This document shows positions 47,485 through 57,729 of a DNA stretch of 64,000 nt, in pieces; position 1 is the first letter of the stretch; each line of letters starts with the position of its first letter. Made by a program: the position numbers and the translations under genes. Location of the stretch: the NCBI GenBank assembly GCA_030549495.1, contig JAUIRK010000007.1, positions 368,501 through 432,500 on the forward strand, read 5' to 3'. Source of the stretch: Nectonema munidae (lineage: Eukaryota; Nematomorpha; Nectonematoida; Nectonematidae). The notes beneath the pieces were generated by a model that had not been told where the DNA came from, did not search any database, and saw only the letters and a list, made by a program, of their open reading frames with translations.

Positions 47485-47754
47485 AAGATTTTTCTTGTAT
47501 AGACAAAAAAAGTTTTTACACTGAAAGCGAAAGCTTAACCAGCATGTGTGCTATAAAGACCGAAAAACAGATTCGAGAGGAATCACAAAATTGCGAAAAT
47601 TCATCAGCGCATCACTATCATCCTGTCAATGCCTACAGATCAAAGAGATTTCTTCGCAGAGAATCCAAAATTGATGCGTATATTGAAAAGATCATTCAAA
47701 AGCACGACAACAATACAATAGAGAAAGCACTACCAAATGATGGCACTCCTAAAA
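47485..47754 (+). CDS. FOG-like gene, exon 2 (low-complexity linker)
   Basis: The acceptor ttgcttttag leads into 270 nt whose first two bases complete the codon split in exon 1. The frame then runs KDFSCIDKKSFYTESESL to EKALPNDGTPK and stops one nucleotide into a codon at AAAA|GTACCT. The composition is polar and charged, rich in Glu, Lys, Ser and Asn, with no folded domain visible, as expected of the long linker between the FOG repression motif and its first finger. The frame would also stay open to a stop at 47816, so retention of this donor would end the protein there. The phase match at both borders supports use of the splice. Confidence 0.6.
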
Positions 47755-48839
47755 GTACCTATATTATTACTTGCGTTTTAGATAACAAATCAATCATATC
47801 TTCGTGTGTAGAGTAAATCCCCACTGACAAAATGTCGACAACTTTACGCGTTTGACAGAATGAGTTTGTATTTGCAGTTATAGGTAGTTACATAGTTATT
47901 CAGACCGATCTCACACACCCCCTACTAAGAAACGATGAGACGGCGATAGATTAACAGTCTGTTAATTAGATAGATATAGTTAGGTTAATTTAAAAGTTAA
48001 GTTAATGGAGTCGTTTATTCCCTTAATTTTTTGTTATTCTCCTTGTCCCACACCATGCAATTTGTCAGCATTGTTCTGTAGACCTTTTATATGTTGTCAA
48101 CGCACGAAACATATGCGCATACAAGAAAAAAAGTGTTTTATTTGAAAATTGCAGTAATATCTTGGAATTAGTCTCTATTATACAAAAGGCGTGGAACCAA
48201 AGCAATACTTTGTCATATAAAAAAGGATTAAAATATACAAAATGAAGGCATTGGAAAGTCATCTTCAAATATCGAGACGGAATATATAGTTTACCATTCG
48301 AAAATTTAAATTAAATCATTTAGTTTGTTCTTTGAGAAATTGTGTGAATTATTATTTAGCTCAATTAGAGTTTTATCAATTCTAGTCAGATAAAAATCAT
48401 GTGTACGCTTCGCAAGGTGTTTTTACTCAATTCAAAAGTTAGTTTGAAAATGACATGCTATATTTATTTTGTCTATTTCACTTTTTGGAGTAATATTTTA
48501 ATGTTAATTCTGTTGATCTAGTTTTCAATTGTTTCGTTTGCATGTTCGAGTAGCGTTAATTCCGAAAAATCTCACAGACTCAGTACGGAACTTGCTTTCT
48601 GGATACCTAAGATATAAGATTATTACCAAAGAAATTCTAGTGAATGAAATTCTGCAACTGTAATAAATTATCTTTTTCATTCTCATATAGTTTATTATGA
48701 AGAGTGCAAATTCATGCTATCATAAAATAAAAATATTCTATGAGATTTATGAAGCTTAGCAGTGATTTAAATAGAGTTATTTTTGTATTTATAAATATGT
48801 GGTAATATTGTACACTCTGTGTATAGATCCTTACCAATT

Positions 48840-49015
48840 GGGCCATAAGTAAGGAATGGAGTCGGATTCGAACCGCAACGAGTAACTGAGTAGGATTCGA
48901 TTGCTAAATCTTAGGAATCCACAACTCTTGTTTCAATGAACCGTACCGGAATACTGAGTTGAGGTTCTACCTCGACTTTCCACTCTACTGACCACATGTC
49001 AAACCTTGTTTAAAA
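48840..49015 (-). repeat. SINE-like repeat, copy 1 (tRNA-type B box)
   Basis: cggattcgaaccgc near 48865 is the reverse complement of a Pol III B box (GGTTCGAATCC), suggesting a tRNA-derived SINE on the minus strand. The stretch ccggaatactgagttgagg and ctacctcgactttcc (48945-48985) recurs in copy 2 at about 61055-61095, roughly 75-80% alike by eye. Confidence 0.5.
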
Positions 49016-49099
49016 TATATATCTATACAAATATACATAATGAAATTTGATAAGTGATATTTATTACAGATATCTAAAAGGTAAAAATGATTCCGTATT

Positions 49100-49150
49100 T
49101 GGCGTCATAAGCAGGGCCGTAGCCAGGAAATAGGGAGCACAGAGACAAAT
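49100..49150 (+). repeat. Fragment of a dispersed repeat (agggccgtagccaggaa)
   Basis: agcagggccgtagccaggaa is a phrase commonly seen at the end of invertebrate dispersed elements. The extent and family are not determined. Confidence 0.3.
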
Positions 49151-49879
49151 TAGAGTGAGGTGGGAATGTTTTATGATAAAAATTGACCAATTAAAGCCTT
49201 TTGAAAATAAAAGAAATGCGCTTCAATTTATGGCGTTCTTCTCTGATATATAAAGATAAAATTTTTAATTATAATTGTAACATACCAATTGAATGCATTA
49301 TTTCATTTCGATAGGGAGATAAATTTTACAAGAGATAAAAGTGATGGGAGATGAAAAAATTTTAATGGAGGTATTATTGACACAGACTGTTTAATATAAT
49401 ATTATCTTTTGCATATGTCTCATCAATATAATCATTGAATAGTACACTGCAAATAATGTGTTTACAATCTAAACATATTCCTCGACTTAATCTCGATTAT
49501 AGTGTTTAGATATTAGCGCCATTCAAACGTTGGTGTTTAAACACCACTTACTCGTTCAAATTTATTCCCAAAATTTACGTTTACCTTTTTTTAATTTTAA
49601 TCTTCAAAAACCTTTTTACGTTATTAAGTATTTTTTTGATATCATAACTTTGATACAAAAAAATCAAACTGTATGAAATTGTTCAAAATCTTTATTTTTT
49701 CATAAAACACGAGCAATCAAAAGCTTTTCCATTATTTTTCAAATTTGATTAAATTGGAGCTTTTATAGAATCGGCTTGAATCTTGCAAAACTTCCTCTTG
49801 TAGGAAACCAAGAAGTTGGAAGTTTTTTGGATAATGGAGATCAAAAACATAATATATTTGTAGAAGCTTGGTTACCTCG

Positions 49880-51430
49880 ACTTTGATGCCATTTTCACAT
49901 CCCTAGAGAAGACCATCATCTGCGATTTTGATACTTGTGACTTGATTGTTTGTGATTAAAATCAAAGCCTTGGTAGGGAATTCACAAGTGAAGCATCTTC
50001 TGAAATTTCTTTCAAAGAATCCTAAAAAAATTGAGTTTGTGGGGATAATTAGTATTTTAATTTCAATTACCTTTATTTCTTCCATCAAGACATAATTGTT
50101 TTGGCATCTTTTATAATCCGAATTTTTTCTTCCAAATTTTTTTAGGATTCTATATTTTATCAAAACTTTATCTGTTTTTTCATTTTTCTAAAAATATTTA
50201 CAATTAATAACAGGCATTTAAAAAAAATAATAAAAACTACATCAAAATCCAATTTCAAACAATTTTCAAGTTTCTGAAATAAAATCATCCAATTTTCATT
50301 AACATAATCTTTGCTAAAATTTTGTTTTATTTCATTTTCAATCTAAAATAAATATAAAATTTTGTACTTTAAAGTAAGTTAAAATACCTTATATTTTTTA
50401 AGCTTCTTAAAAATCTTAATTTTTTAGTTATTTGATGTATATATTTTCTCCAACCATTTCTTCAATAGCTTTTCTTCTTACTGAAAATGTGCCCTTCAGT
50501 GCCTCACAAAAACTTTCTCTATCGTTATTTTCAAAGTCTTCAAAAGTAGCCAAAACATCTTCAGCATCTTTCAATGAAAACACGCTATGTTCTTCTGAAA
50601 AATAATAGTTTAGTCAAAATTCTGAAAGATCTTTTTTATATACCATTTTGATTAAGGTCCAAAAAACATCTTCCGACTTATCAATCTTTGCCTTTTTGCT
50701 TTTGTTTGAATTAGAGTTTTTCCATTTCCATCTTAAGTTTCTTACTTTTTCAGATAATTTGGCTGTGAAAAAACTTTGAAAACAAAATAATTTATATAAA
50801 GATAAAAACTAATATTTTAAGTATACCCAAGAATTTTTGCCATGTGGAAATTTTATACATGGATACTTTTGATACATGATTTGGCCAAACGTACTGTAGT
50901 CTTCTTTTGTTCGCAAACTATTAACTATGAAACTTCTTCGATCATTTTATCAAAAATATGTTAAATGTTGTCTTTTTTCAAAAAAATTTCAATGTATTGA
51001 GAGAACTTCGGCAACTTTTCTGAATCGCATCTTTCCTTTTATGAGCTCTGCGTCAAAATAAGTTGTTGTGTGGAGGATTTTAGAGAAGAATCAGTATTTG
51101 AAAATATACATATCTCAACAGATTTGTGCTCGCTTACGTATGATACTAACATTTCCAGTTTTTTTAATGGACCAAACTTATTTTTCACAATTTTCGAATT
51201 TCAGAATTATCCAAATTCATCAAAACTTTTATTATCTATTTCATTTTCTGAAAGTTTAAGGATTAAAAAACAAAAGAATTGGAATGTTTGTTTATCCTAC
51301 CTAAAAAAGTTTCTGAGATATCCTCGGTGAATGTTCTTTTCAAAACAGTAACCAATTCTTCGGCTGACATACCGGTAGTAATATTTTTAGATAATAGTTT
51401 AATACTATTCATAACTACTTTCTACTAAAA
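49880..51430 (-). pseudogene. Unrecognised multi-exon gene-like relic, minus strand
   Basis: Coding-looking minus-strand pieces occur in order: MNSIKLLSKNITTGMSAEEL with LVTVLKRTFTEDISETFL (51410-51280); RTKEDYSTFGQIMYQKYPCI and KFPHGKNSW (50910-50830); LSEKVRNLRWKWKNSNSNK (50760-50690); FSEEHSVFSLKDAEDVLATF to SVRRKAIEEMVGENI (50600-50440); then a lysine-rich frame with FLGFFERNFRRCFTCEFPTK (50163-49903). The K-Y-P-C-I/L-S-E-K-I-R-N-x-R-W pair and a V-R-R-K block recall uncharacterised proteins repeated in invertebrate and fish genomes, some with SAM domains. Gaps look like small introns, but not all borders resolve. Function is unknown. Confidence 0.45.
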
Positions 51431-51639
51431 AAATTGTTTTTATATTTTGTATAGTTAATTATTCACAACAAAAATCAGCATTAATCCATGAAACATAGTG
51501 CATATTTTTCCCTAGTGAATAAACTAATTAAGACCAATTAGACAGTAAATTTTTCAACTCAAAAACAACTCTACTTTTAATTTTTTTTTATAAAAAAAAA
51601 AGATTTTAAGTGAGATCTGAATTCTATTATTTTCAACTT

Positions 51640-52770
51640 ATGGCCAACATAGAGCCTTGCTTCTTCATGTACGAAAATTTCTTCTAAGTACACTTATTCA
51701 GGTCCTTCAATAAAATCAAAATTTAGCATAAATACATCCCCAACCATTACATGTTTTTCTAGAACTAGAATTTTATCAACTTTAAATATTTCTTTTGGAA
51801 AAATTTTTCCAAAACTATCCTGATTTTTTTTTATTTGAAATGGTATTTCATGCTTTCTCAGTGTCTCACCCCTGAAAATGAAATCACTTGAGAAATTATA
51901 ACTGGAAGATTGTTGGAAACACATCCATTTTTGATGAAATGAAGCTAAAGACTTCTCAATTAGTTTGAAATTCTTCGACTTAACATTTTTGAAAATGCTA
52001 CGCTTGGCTTCCAAACGCATACACAAGTGATTTCTACCTGGACCGAGTCTTTTAATTTGTTCAATCATATGAATCAAATAATGAAATTTTGGAGTCTTGT
52101 TTTCATCAGGATACAGGTGGGAAAACGTATACAAAAAATGAATTAATAAGTACAGAACCTACGTTTTACGTACGGCACGGGACCGAAGGGCGGACGTAAA
52201 ACGCAGGATTCGTAAAATCCAGGTTGACCTTTAAATTGACATACAACACGAAAATCCTAGCCTGGATCACACATGGTCACACCATGTACGACGTGAGGGA
52301 CTATGGCAGCTAAAGAGACTACTACAGTGAAGTTGGATGAATTATTAACCTTTATAAACTTTTTAATACATAAAATCAAAAAGAAAAAACGTATTAATAA
52401 TGCATTTAATGACCAAAAAGATGACGTCATCGATCATTTGGCGAGGACGTAAAATCCAGGGAACGTAAAATCAGGGTACGTAAAACGTACGTTCTATAGA
52501 GATTCTAGCGTAATTTTTAATGCAATAGGAGCCAAACACAATACTGATATTTTCAACAAATCCAAGAAATTTCTCCAAATTTCATCTTTTTCAGGAACAA
52601 AATCACCAATTAAAAAAGGCAAAATTAATTAAAAAAAATTAGTTTCTACTGCTGTCATAGGAAACACATTACTTGAGTTGAAAAAATCTCTTGAAAAAGT
52701 ATTAGGTTTATCATTAATTAATTTCTTCATTCGTTGGAATAAGAGTTCCAACACGCTCTTATAGTTAAGT
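51640..52770 (-). pseudogene. Relic of an uncharacterised repetitive protein family (T-P-K-x-H-Y-L-x-H type), split by a MITE
   Basis: The right part (52770-52505, minus strand) includes LFQRMKKLINDKPNTFSRDF and LPFLIGDFVPEKDEIW. The left part (52134-51694) includes NKTPKFHYLIHMIEQIKRLG, CMRLEAKRSIFKNV and a LEKSLASFHQKW-like stretch. The order and wording fit a family of uncharacterised proteins I recall from arthropod, cnidarian and fish genomes: L-P-x-x-I-G-D-x-x-P, then L-T-P-K-H-H-Y-x-x-H-Y, then C-M-R-F-E-A-K-x-x-x-F-K. A 344-bp element sits between the two parts. It is broken; it may be of mobile origin, so I treat it as a fossil and do not reassemble it. Confidence 0.6.
52153..52496. 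mobile_element. 344-bp pogo/Tigger-type MITE inserted in the 51640-52770 relic
   Basis: Ends read cagaacctacgttttacgta (left) and, inverted, tagaacgtacgttttacgta (right), flanked by TA at 52151-52152 and 52497-52498. TA duplication with CA(G)AACC...TTTACG ends fits the pogo/Tigger superfamily. Subterminal gtaaaatccagg and cgtaaaacgcagg phrases also recur internally. It has no coding frame. The interrupted relic continues in register on both sides, so the insertion is younger than that relic. Confidence 0.8.
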
Positions 52771-53159
52771 GTATATTTTTAAAAAATTTAATAAAAAATA
52801 ACCAAGAAAATAGTTAGGATTAGAGAATATTTGCGTGTTTTACTTGAAATTAACATTTCCGCTAGCTTTCATCTAAAAAACGTCTTTGAAATGTGAGTGG
52901 TTAAATCATTCGGAGCCAGTTAGTGGAGAGAGGCGTATTTAAATTTTTACGGCTCCGGTTCCATGTAGAAAAATTCATCGGCTCAGCCATCGCAACCCTC
53001 ATTTTTAGTACTTTTTAAATCATTTAAGGCCTCTTTTTCTTCTATAAATAATAAAAATAACAAAATTTAACTTAAAAACTTCAAAGTTATTGACCCTTAC
53101 ACTTCAAAATATTGACTTTATTTGTTAAAAAATTCACTTAAAAATTATTTTAAGCTTTT

Positions 53160-53680
53160 TTATTTAGAAGAATTGAAATACACAAGTAAATAATTAAATA
53201 TATTAGAAGAAAAATTTGTATCTTTTGCTAGAAGCTTTTTTAACATCGAAAATGATCTTTCTACAGGACAAGTTGTAGCTTGACAATTTTGTAAATCTGC
53301 ATAAGTACTGGGAGAAATGTTTAGCTTTTTCAATTCTATAATATCGTTCTTTTCAAACCTTTTATTCAAATAATTTTTAATTCCACAATCATCGTGATCA
53401 AACTTGATAGAGTAAAAAGTCTTGATGCATCTTTTATGCTAAAAGAAGTTGACTCAACAAACTGCCCTAACTGAATATAGTTTTCTTTTATGTTAAGCAG
53501 TTGTTTATGTCATTTTAAACAACTGATGCTTTCTCTTTCTTAACCAAAATTCCATTTTTGCATTCAAAAAAATTTACAATTTCTTTTATTTTTGGTAAGT
53601 GATGGCAGTAGTAAGAAAAATTTAGAAGGTTCAGCCAGCTTGCCCATCTTGTAACAATTGGAGAAAAACTTGAGAAAAAA
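53160..53680 (-). pseudogene. hAT transposase C-terminal fragment, minus strand
   Basis: Minus-strand pieces in order: SPIVTRWASWLNLLNFSYYC with LPKIKEIVNFF, then NKRFEKNDIIELKK, and CPVERSFSMLKKLLAKDTNF with a FNYLLVYFN end. The V-T-R-W-x-x-W-L-N block and the V-E-R-S-F-S-x-L-K/hATC end identify a hAT transposase of a group different from the 23649 element (whose equivalent block reads C-E-S-T-F-S-I-M). At least one frame break lies between the pieces. No terminal repeats were found. Confidence 0.8.
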
Positions 53681-54783
53681 GGTTTGTAAAAAAATTGACA
53701 TAAAAAAATTATTGACTTTTAAAAGAAAAAAAATTGACTTTATTGACCTTAAAATTTTTTAAAAATAATCGAAAATTAAGTAAATATATAATAAATAATT
53801 GTTTATAACAAACTAAAAAATAAAAATAAAAATTGACTTTATTGACTTTATTCGCCCTAGTAATTATATACGATAGTTATGTTGGGTTTAAAAGATTATA
53901 TGACAGATATACCCAAAGACTTATAGTCATATAGCCGAAGACTATTATCATGTATTCCTATGTATTGTATACACTGGAAAATACTATATACATCCAATAA
54001 AAAATGGTCTTGTGTTCTTTGTTTTAAAACGCTTTCTCATGTTTAGCAACTTCCATACCATTGTGTTTAGAGCTGAGACGTGTTTATGCACTATAAGTAT
54101 TGAAATTCTAAACACATTATTTACAGTGACTTGAAACTAGAATTGCGAAACTACCTTGACTTTTTATGAACCAATAAACAAGTGGTGCTATATATCAATA
54201 CACATAGATTCCCGTTTTTGGAAAAATCTGCTACATTTGATCAAATTTAGCAGATTTTTCGATTAATTTTTGTACAAAACAGACTTCATTTTTTATTGAG
54301 TATAAAAATGTACAAAAAATATAAGCAAACAAAAAGCTTATATGAACTCGCTCGTATGGAAAAATATTCAATAGATTCAAATACATATATATAATGAAGT
54401 AAACATGTATACGATGATGCAAGAAAAATATATATATTTATAATATATGTAAGTTGTTTGAGAAATTTGCGGTAGGGAAACCCAAAACAGATTCATTGTG
54501 TGGGAAACGCTTTAAGAGAATGAGTGGCAGAAGGGTATCTGTTGAGGCAAAATATAGGAAATTATTGATTTCAAATATCAGAATTTTTATTCAAAATAAA
54601 TTTCGAAGACTTATTTTGTTTTTTTTCTGTATAATTAAAAATTTAGTTAAGCTACTGAGAGACTAAATGAAGCCAATAGGAGATGAAATCATATTTCCGA
54701 AAAGAGATCGTTTCAGCTGTCTCTCGAGTATTTATTTTCAATGAATCATAGAGATTAAGATTGAAGATGTCATTACATCTTTG

Positions 54784-54850
54784 ATTAATAATAATATTAT
54801 TAATTAATTATTAATATATTAATAATATCTTTGATTATTATTATTATAGG
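54784..54850. repeat. AT palindromic simple-sequence cluster
   Basis: ttgattaataataatattat and ttaattattaatatatta around a self-complementary core, ending in a (TTA) run. It can form a hairpin but carries no other signal. Confidence 0.6.
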
Positions 54851-56136
54851 CAATATTTAATTTAATTTTCGGAAATTTGGTGGAGAGAAATTTTGCTTTA
54901 AAGAACTTTAATTCAACATCTTTGCTATCTTGAACATTTTAGTAAATCTTAATTGGCGAAAAATAAAGGGAATCTTCTTTTTTAGAATTCAAGTGCTCAT
55001 TCTGTTGCATAATATTTTCCTCTGAAAGTACAAGATGTTGTCATGAAAGGAATTATTGTCAAAAAAAGAATGTGGATAAAGACGAGCAAGGTTGTAATTT
55101 TTAAATTTCACTTCATCCTCATTTAATTTTTATTAAGTATTTGCAAAATGAATCCTTTAAAAAATTAATTCTTACATTTTTAAGCTAATTCCAGCGAACT
55201 TTCAAAATTCAAAAATGTCCAAAATAGCTGCATGTGAGAAAAGATTACTTCTTGTTTAAATAAGAACAAGAATAGTTAGATACATCGGGAAGAAAACTTG
55301 AACGCATACAATTTTGTGGGAAAAAATAAGCTTATTGTCGTAAATCGAGTTCCATTTACCTCTTTCCCAATAAATTTCATCTTTAATTGACTTTTTACTT
55401 ATTATTACATTTTTACATTATTACAGTTTACCTAACCGCAAAAATTATTCTACAGTAAACAGCATCGATATTTAAAAATCGATAACGTCATACTTGGTAT
55501 ATAACTTTTTTTATTTAGTGAACTTTTAATTTCAACAAAAATCTAGTTTATTTTTATTTTATAAAAAAAAATGACAAAAAATGGAAGAAATTTTTGAGGT
55601 GTGCTTATGCCAATTCTTAGTTTGTTCTAAAAAAAAAGCTACTAACAGGGAGATTTTGCTTAGGATACGAAGGGCTATGTCGGGACGTGTGGGTTAGTTG
55701 TAAAATGAGTAAAAAGCTATAAGGTGAATAAGATGAAGTGTCAACGCATAAATTGAAGAGAGAGGGGGCGGGATTGTGTTCCTTGCGCTGGATTCTCTTA
55801 AATAAAATTTGATTACGTAAGTTGTGATGAATAGAAAAAATCCACATTTATGTTAAATTTTGGAATAAACTTTAATAAGATTTGCTTTTAAAGCAATAAA
55901 GCATGACGACGCTAGATGTGGAAAGATTCTTTCAAAAATATTTTTCGCTAAGGTTTCATAAATTAAAAATTTCTTCTTTATCTTACTTAAATTGCATTTT
56001 ATTGATTAAATCAAAAGATAAGATCTTTCCAGAAATGCTTCTTTAATTGGTGATTATGAAGATGATGATTATATTGATGATAATAACGATAAAGCTTATA
56101 CGCTATCTTTTTTCATTTTTCATTCTATCGCTGTAA

Positions 56137-56157
56137 ATATATATATATATATATATA
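56137..56157 (+). repeat. (AT)n microsatellite
   Basis: About ten AT units. Confidence 0.8.
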
Positions 56158-57204
56158 GCCATAGAAAGAGGCAGCCATGTGGATAAATGATTCTTGCATT
56201 ATCAAGGAAAAAAGATATCCTCTTTATTTTATTAGATTTTTCTTCAATTTCAGATAAGTGTGCATTATCCGTTTTGAGGAGTTGAATATGGTCATTCGTT
56301 TTCAATGATCAAATATAAATCGAAATCAAGCTGTTCAAAAAGTATAGGATTTTCATATGCAAAGAAGAAACTAGAGCTAAAAACTCCGCCAAATATATTC
56401 TATATATTCTAAATGGAATTTTACAAAAAGTGATTTAATTGAATATCAAAATTTTGACTAGGTCAGAAGAAACTTAACATTTACTACAGAAATTTTAATC
56501 TGATATATTTCAAATTTTAAAAATTGCAGTTATTGTCTTTAAAATGTTGAACCCCCCTCTCCCTCAAAATTTTTCATCCCAATTCTTTTTATTTTTTCAA
56601 TTGATGAATAAAATATTGGAGTAATTTTTAAGTGTATCGATAAAGCTGTATTTATATCAATAATGTTTCTGTTTCATAAAAACTACAATTACAATTTACC
56701 CAAAGGAGACACAATTTTTTTCACAAGTTTGATTATAAAGGGTGAATTCATAATAGTCAAGTGCAACTCAAAATTTGACACCTCTGTTTATCTCTCTAAT
56801 ATAATTTCCTTTCAACAATACTTTGTCTCGATTCCCTAATATTCCTGTCTACCAAAATGTACATAGTTAAAATCTTTTGATTTAATTGATCTAGAATTAA
56901 AATTCTAAAAACGATTTAACTGCAATATCAAAGAGAAACGTGAGTATTTAATTTAGGAAGCATTCACACAGGACTTTTGATCAAAACATTCATTTTTCAT
57001 TTCTCTTAGACTTATTTTATCAATAATAGATAGTAGAATAATAATAGAGCCGCTAAATTATATTCAATCACAAAAAAGCAAGTTTATAATTTTCTTAAAG
57101 CTCACATTTATTTAGTTCAGTGAGGTAAAAATTTACTAACAACGACATATCGAATTTTGTTTGTCCATTCCTGACAGGTGGACCTGACCATTTCTTATGC
57201 TTAA

Positions 57205-57330
57205 GTACTTTGCAAGGGCGAATCTAGAAATTGGCATTAGGGGTCGGGGGCGGATTTTACTAAACTAGAACTCAAATTTCAAGCATATAAATTTAAGCTT
57301 TATCAAAATTTTTAAAACAAAAAGAAGAAT
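57205..57330 (+). repeat. Dispersed repeat fragment shared with about 29333-29375
   Basis: The phrase caaatttcaagcatataaat followed by ttaa occurs at 57275 and at 29342 in the same orientation. Both neighbourhoods also hold a G-rich stretch (ggggtcgggggcgga here; ggggaggggcgtagatcgg near 29520). The family is unidentified. Confidence 0.5.
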
Positions 57331-57729
57331 GAGAGCATTAAAACGATCCTCAATCATTGAATTACGAAGCGAATTGATGTGGTAAAACTTGATGTGTTTA
57401 AATAATGAATTTACAAAAAAAATTTGATAATATAAAATTAATAAGTGTCACACTTATTACGATTGAGACATAAAAAACTTTTTAGGGCTTCTCACTTTAG
57501 AGAAAGATTGAATCGAAATTAGTATTTACTAATACTCTTTATACGATTTTGACGAAAATTGGTTGAATATTTTTTGCATGAAAGATTTTTTACTGACATT
57601 AATTGCACAGTGATTGGAGTTATGACCAAACAACAAATCATGAGAGTAAATTGTACGAGTAGATAGAGAGTTTATAATAAAACCATACGCCTTATTTTCA
57701 AAAATTAATGTTGTTCTTTTTTACGCCTT

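Noticed and set aside
52950-53003. gcaaccctc phrase considered as the right end of the hAT fragment at 53160-53680
   Set aside because: Its orientation points the wrong way for that transposase and no partner end was found.
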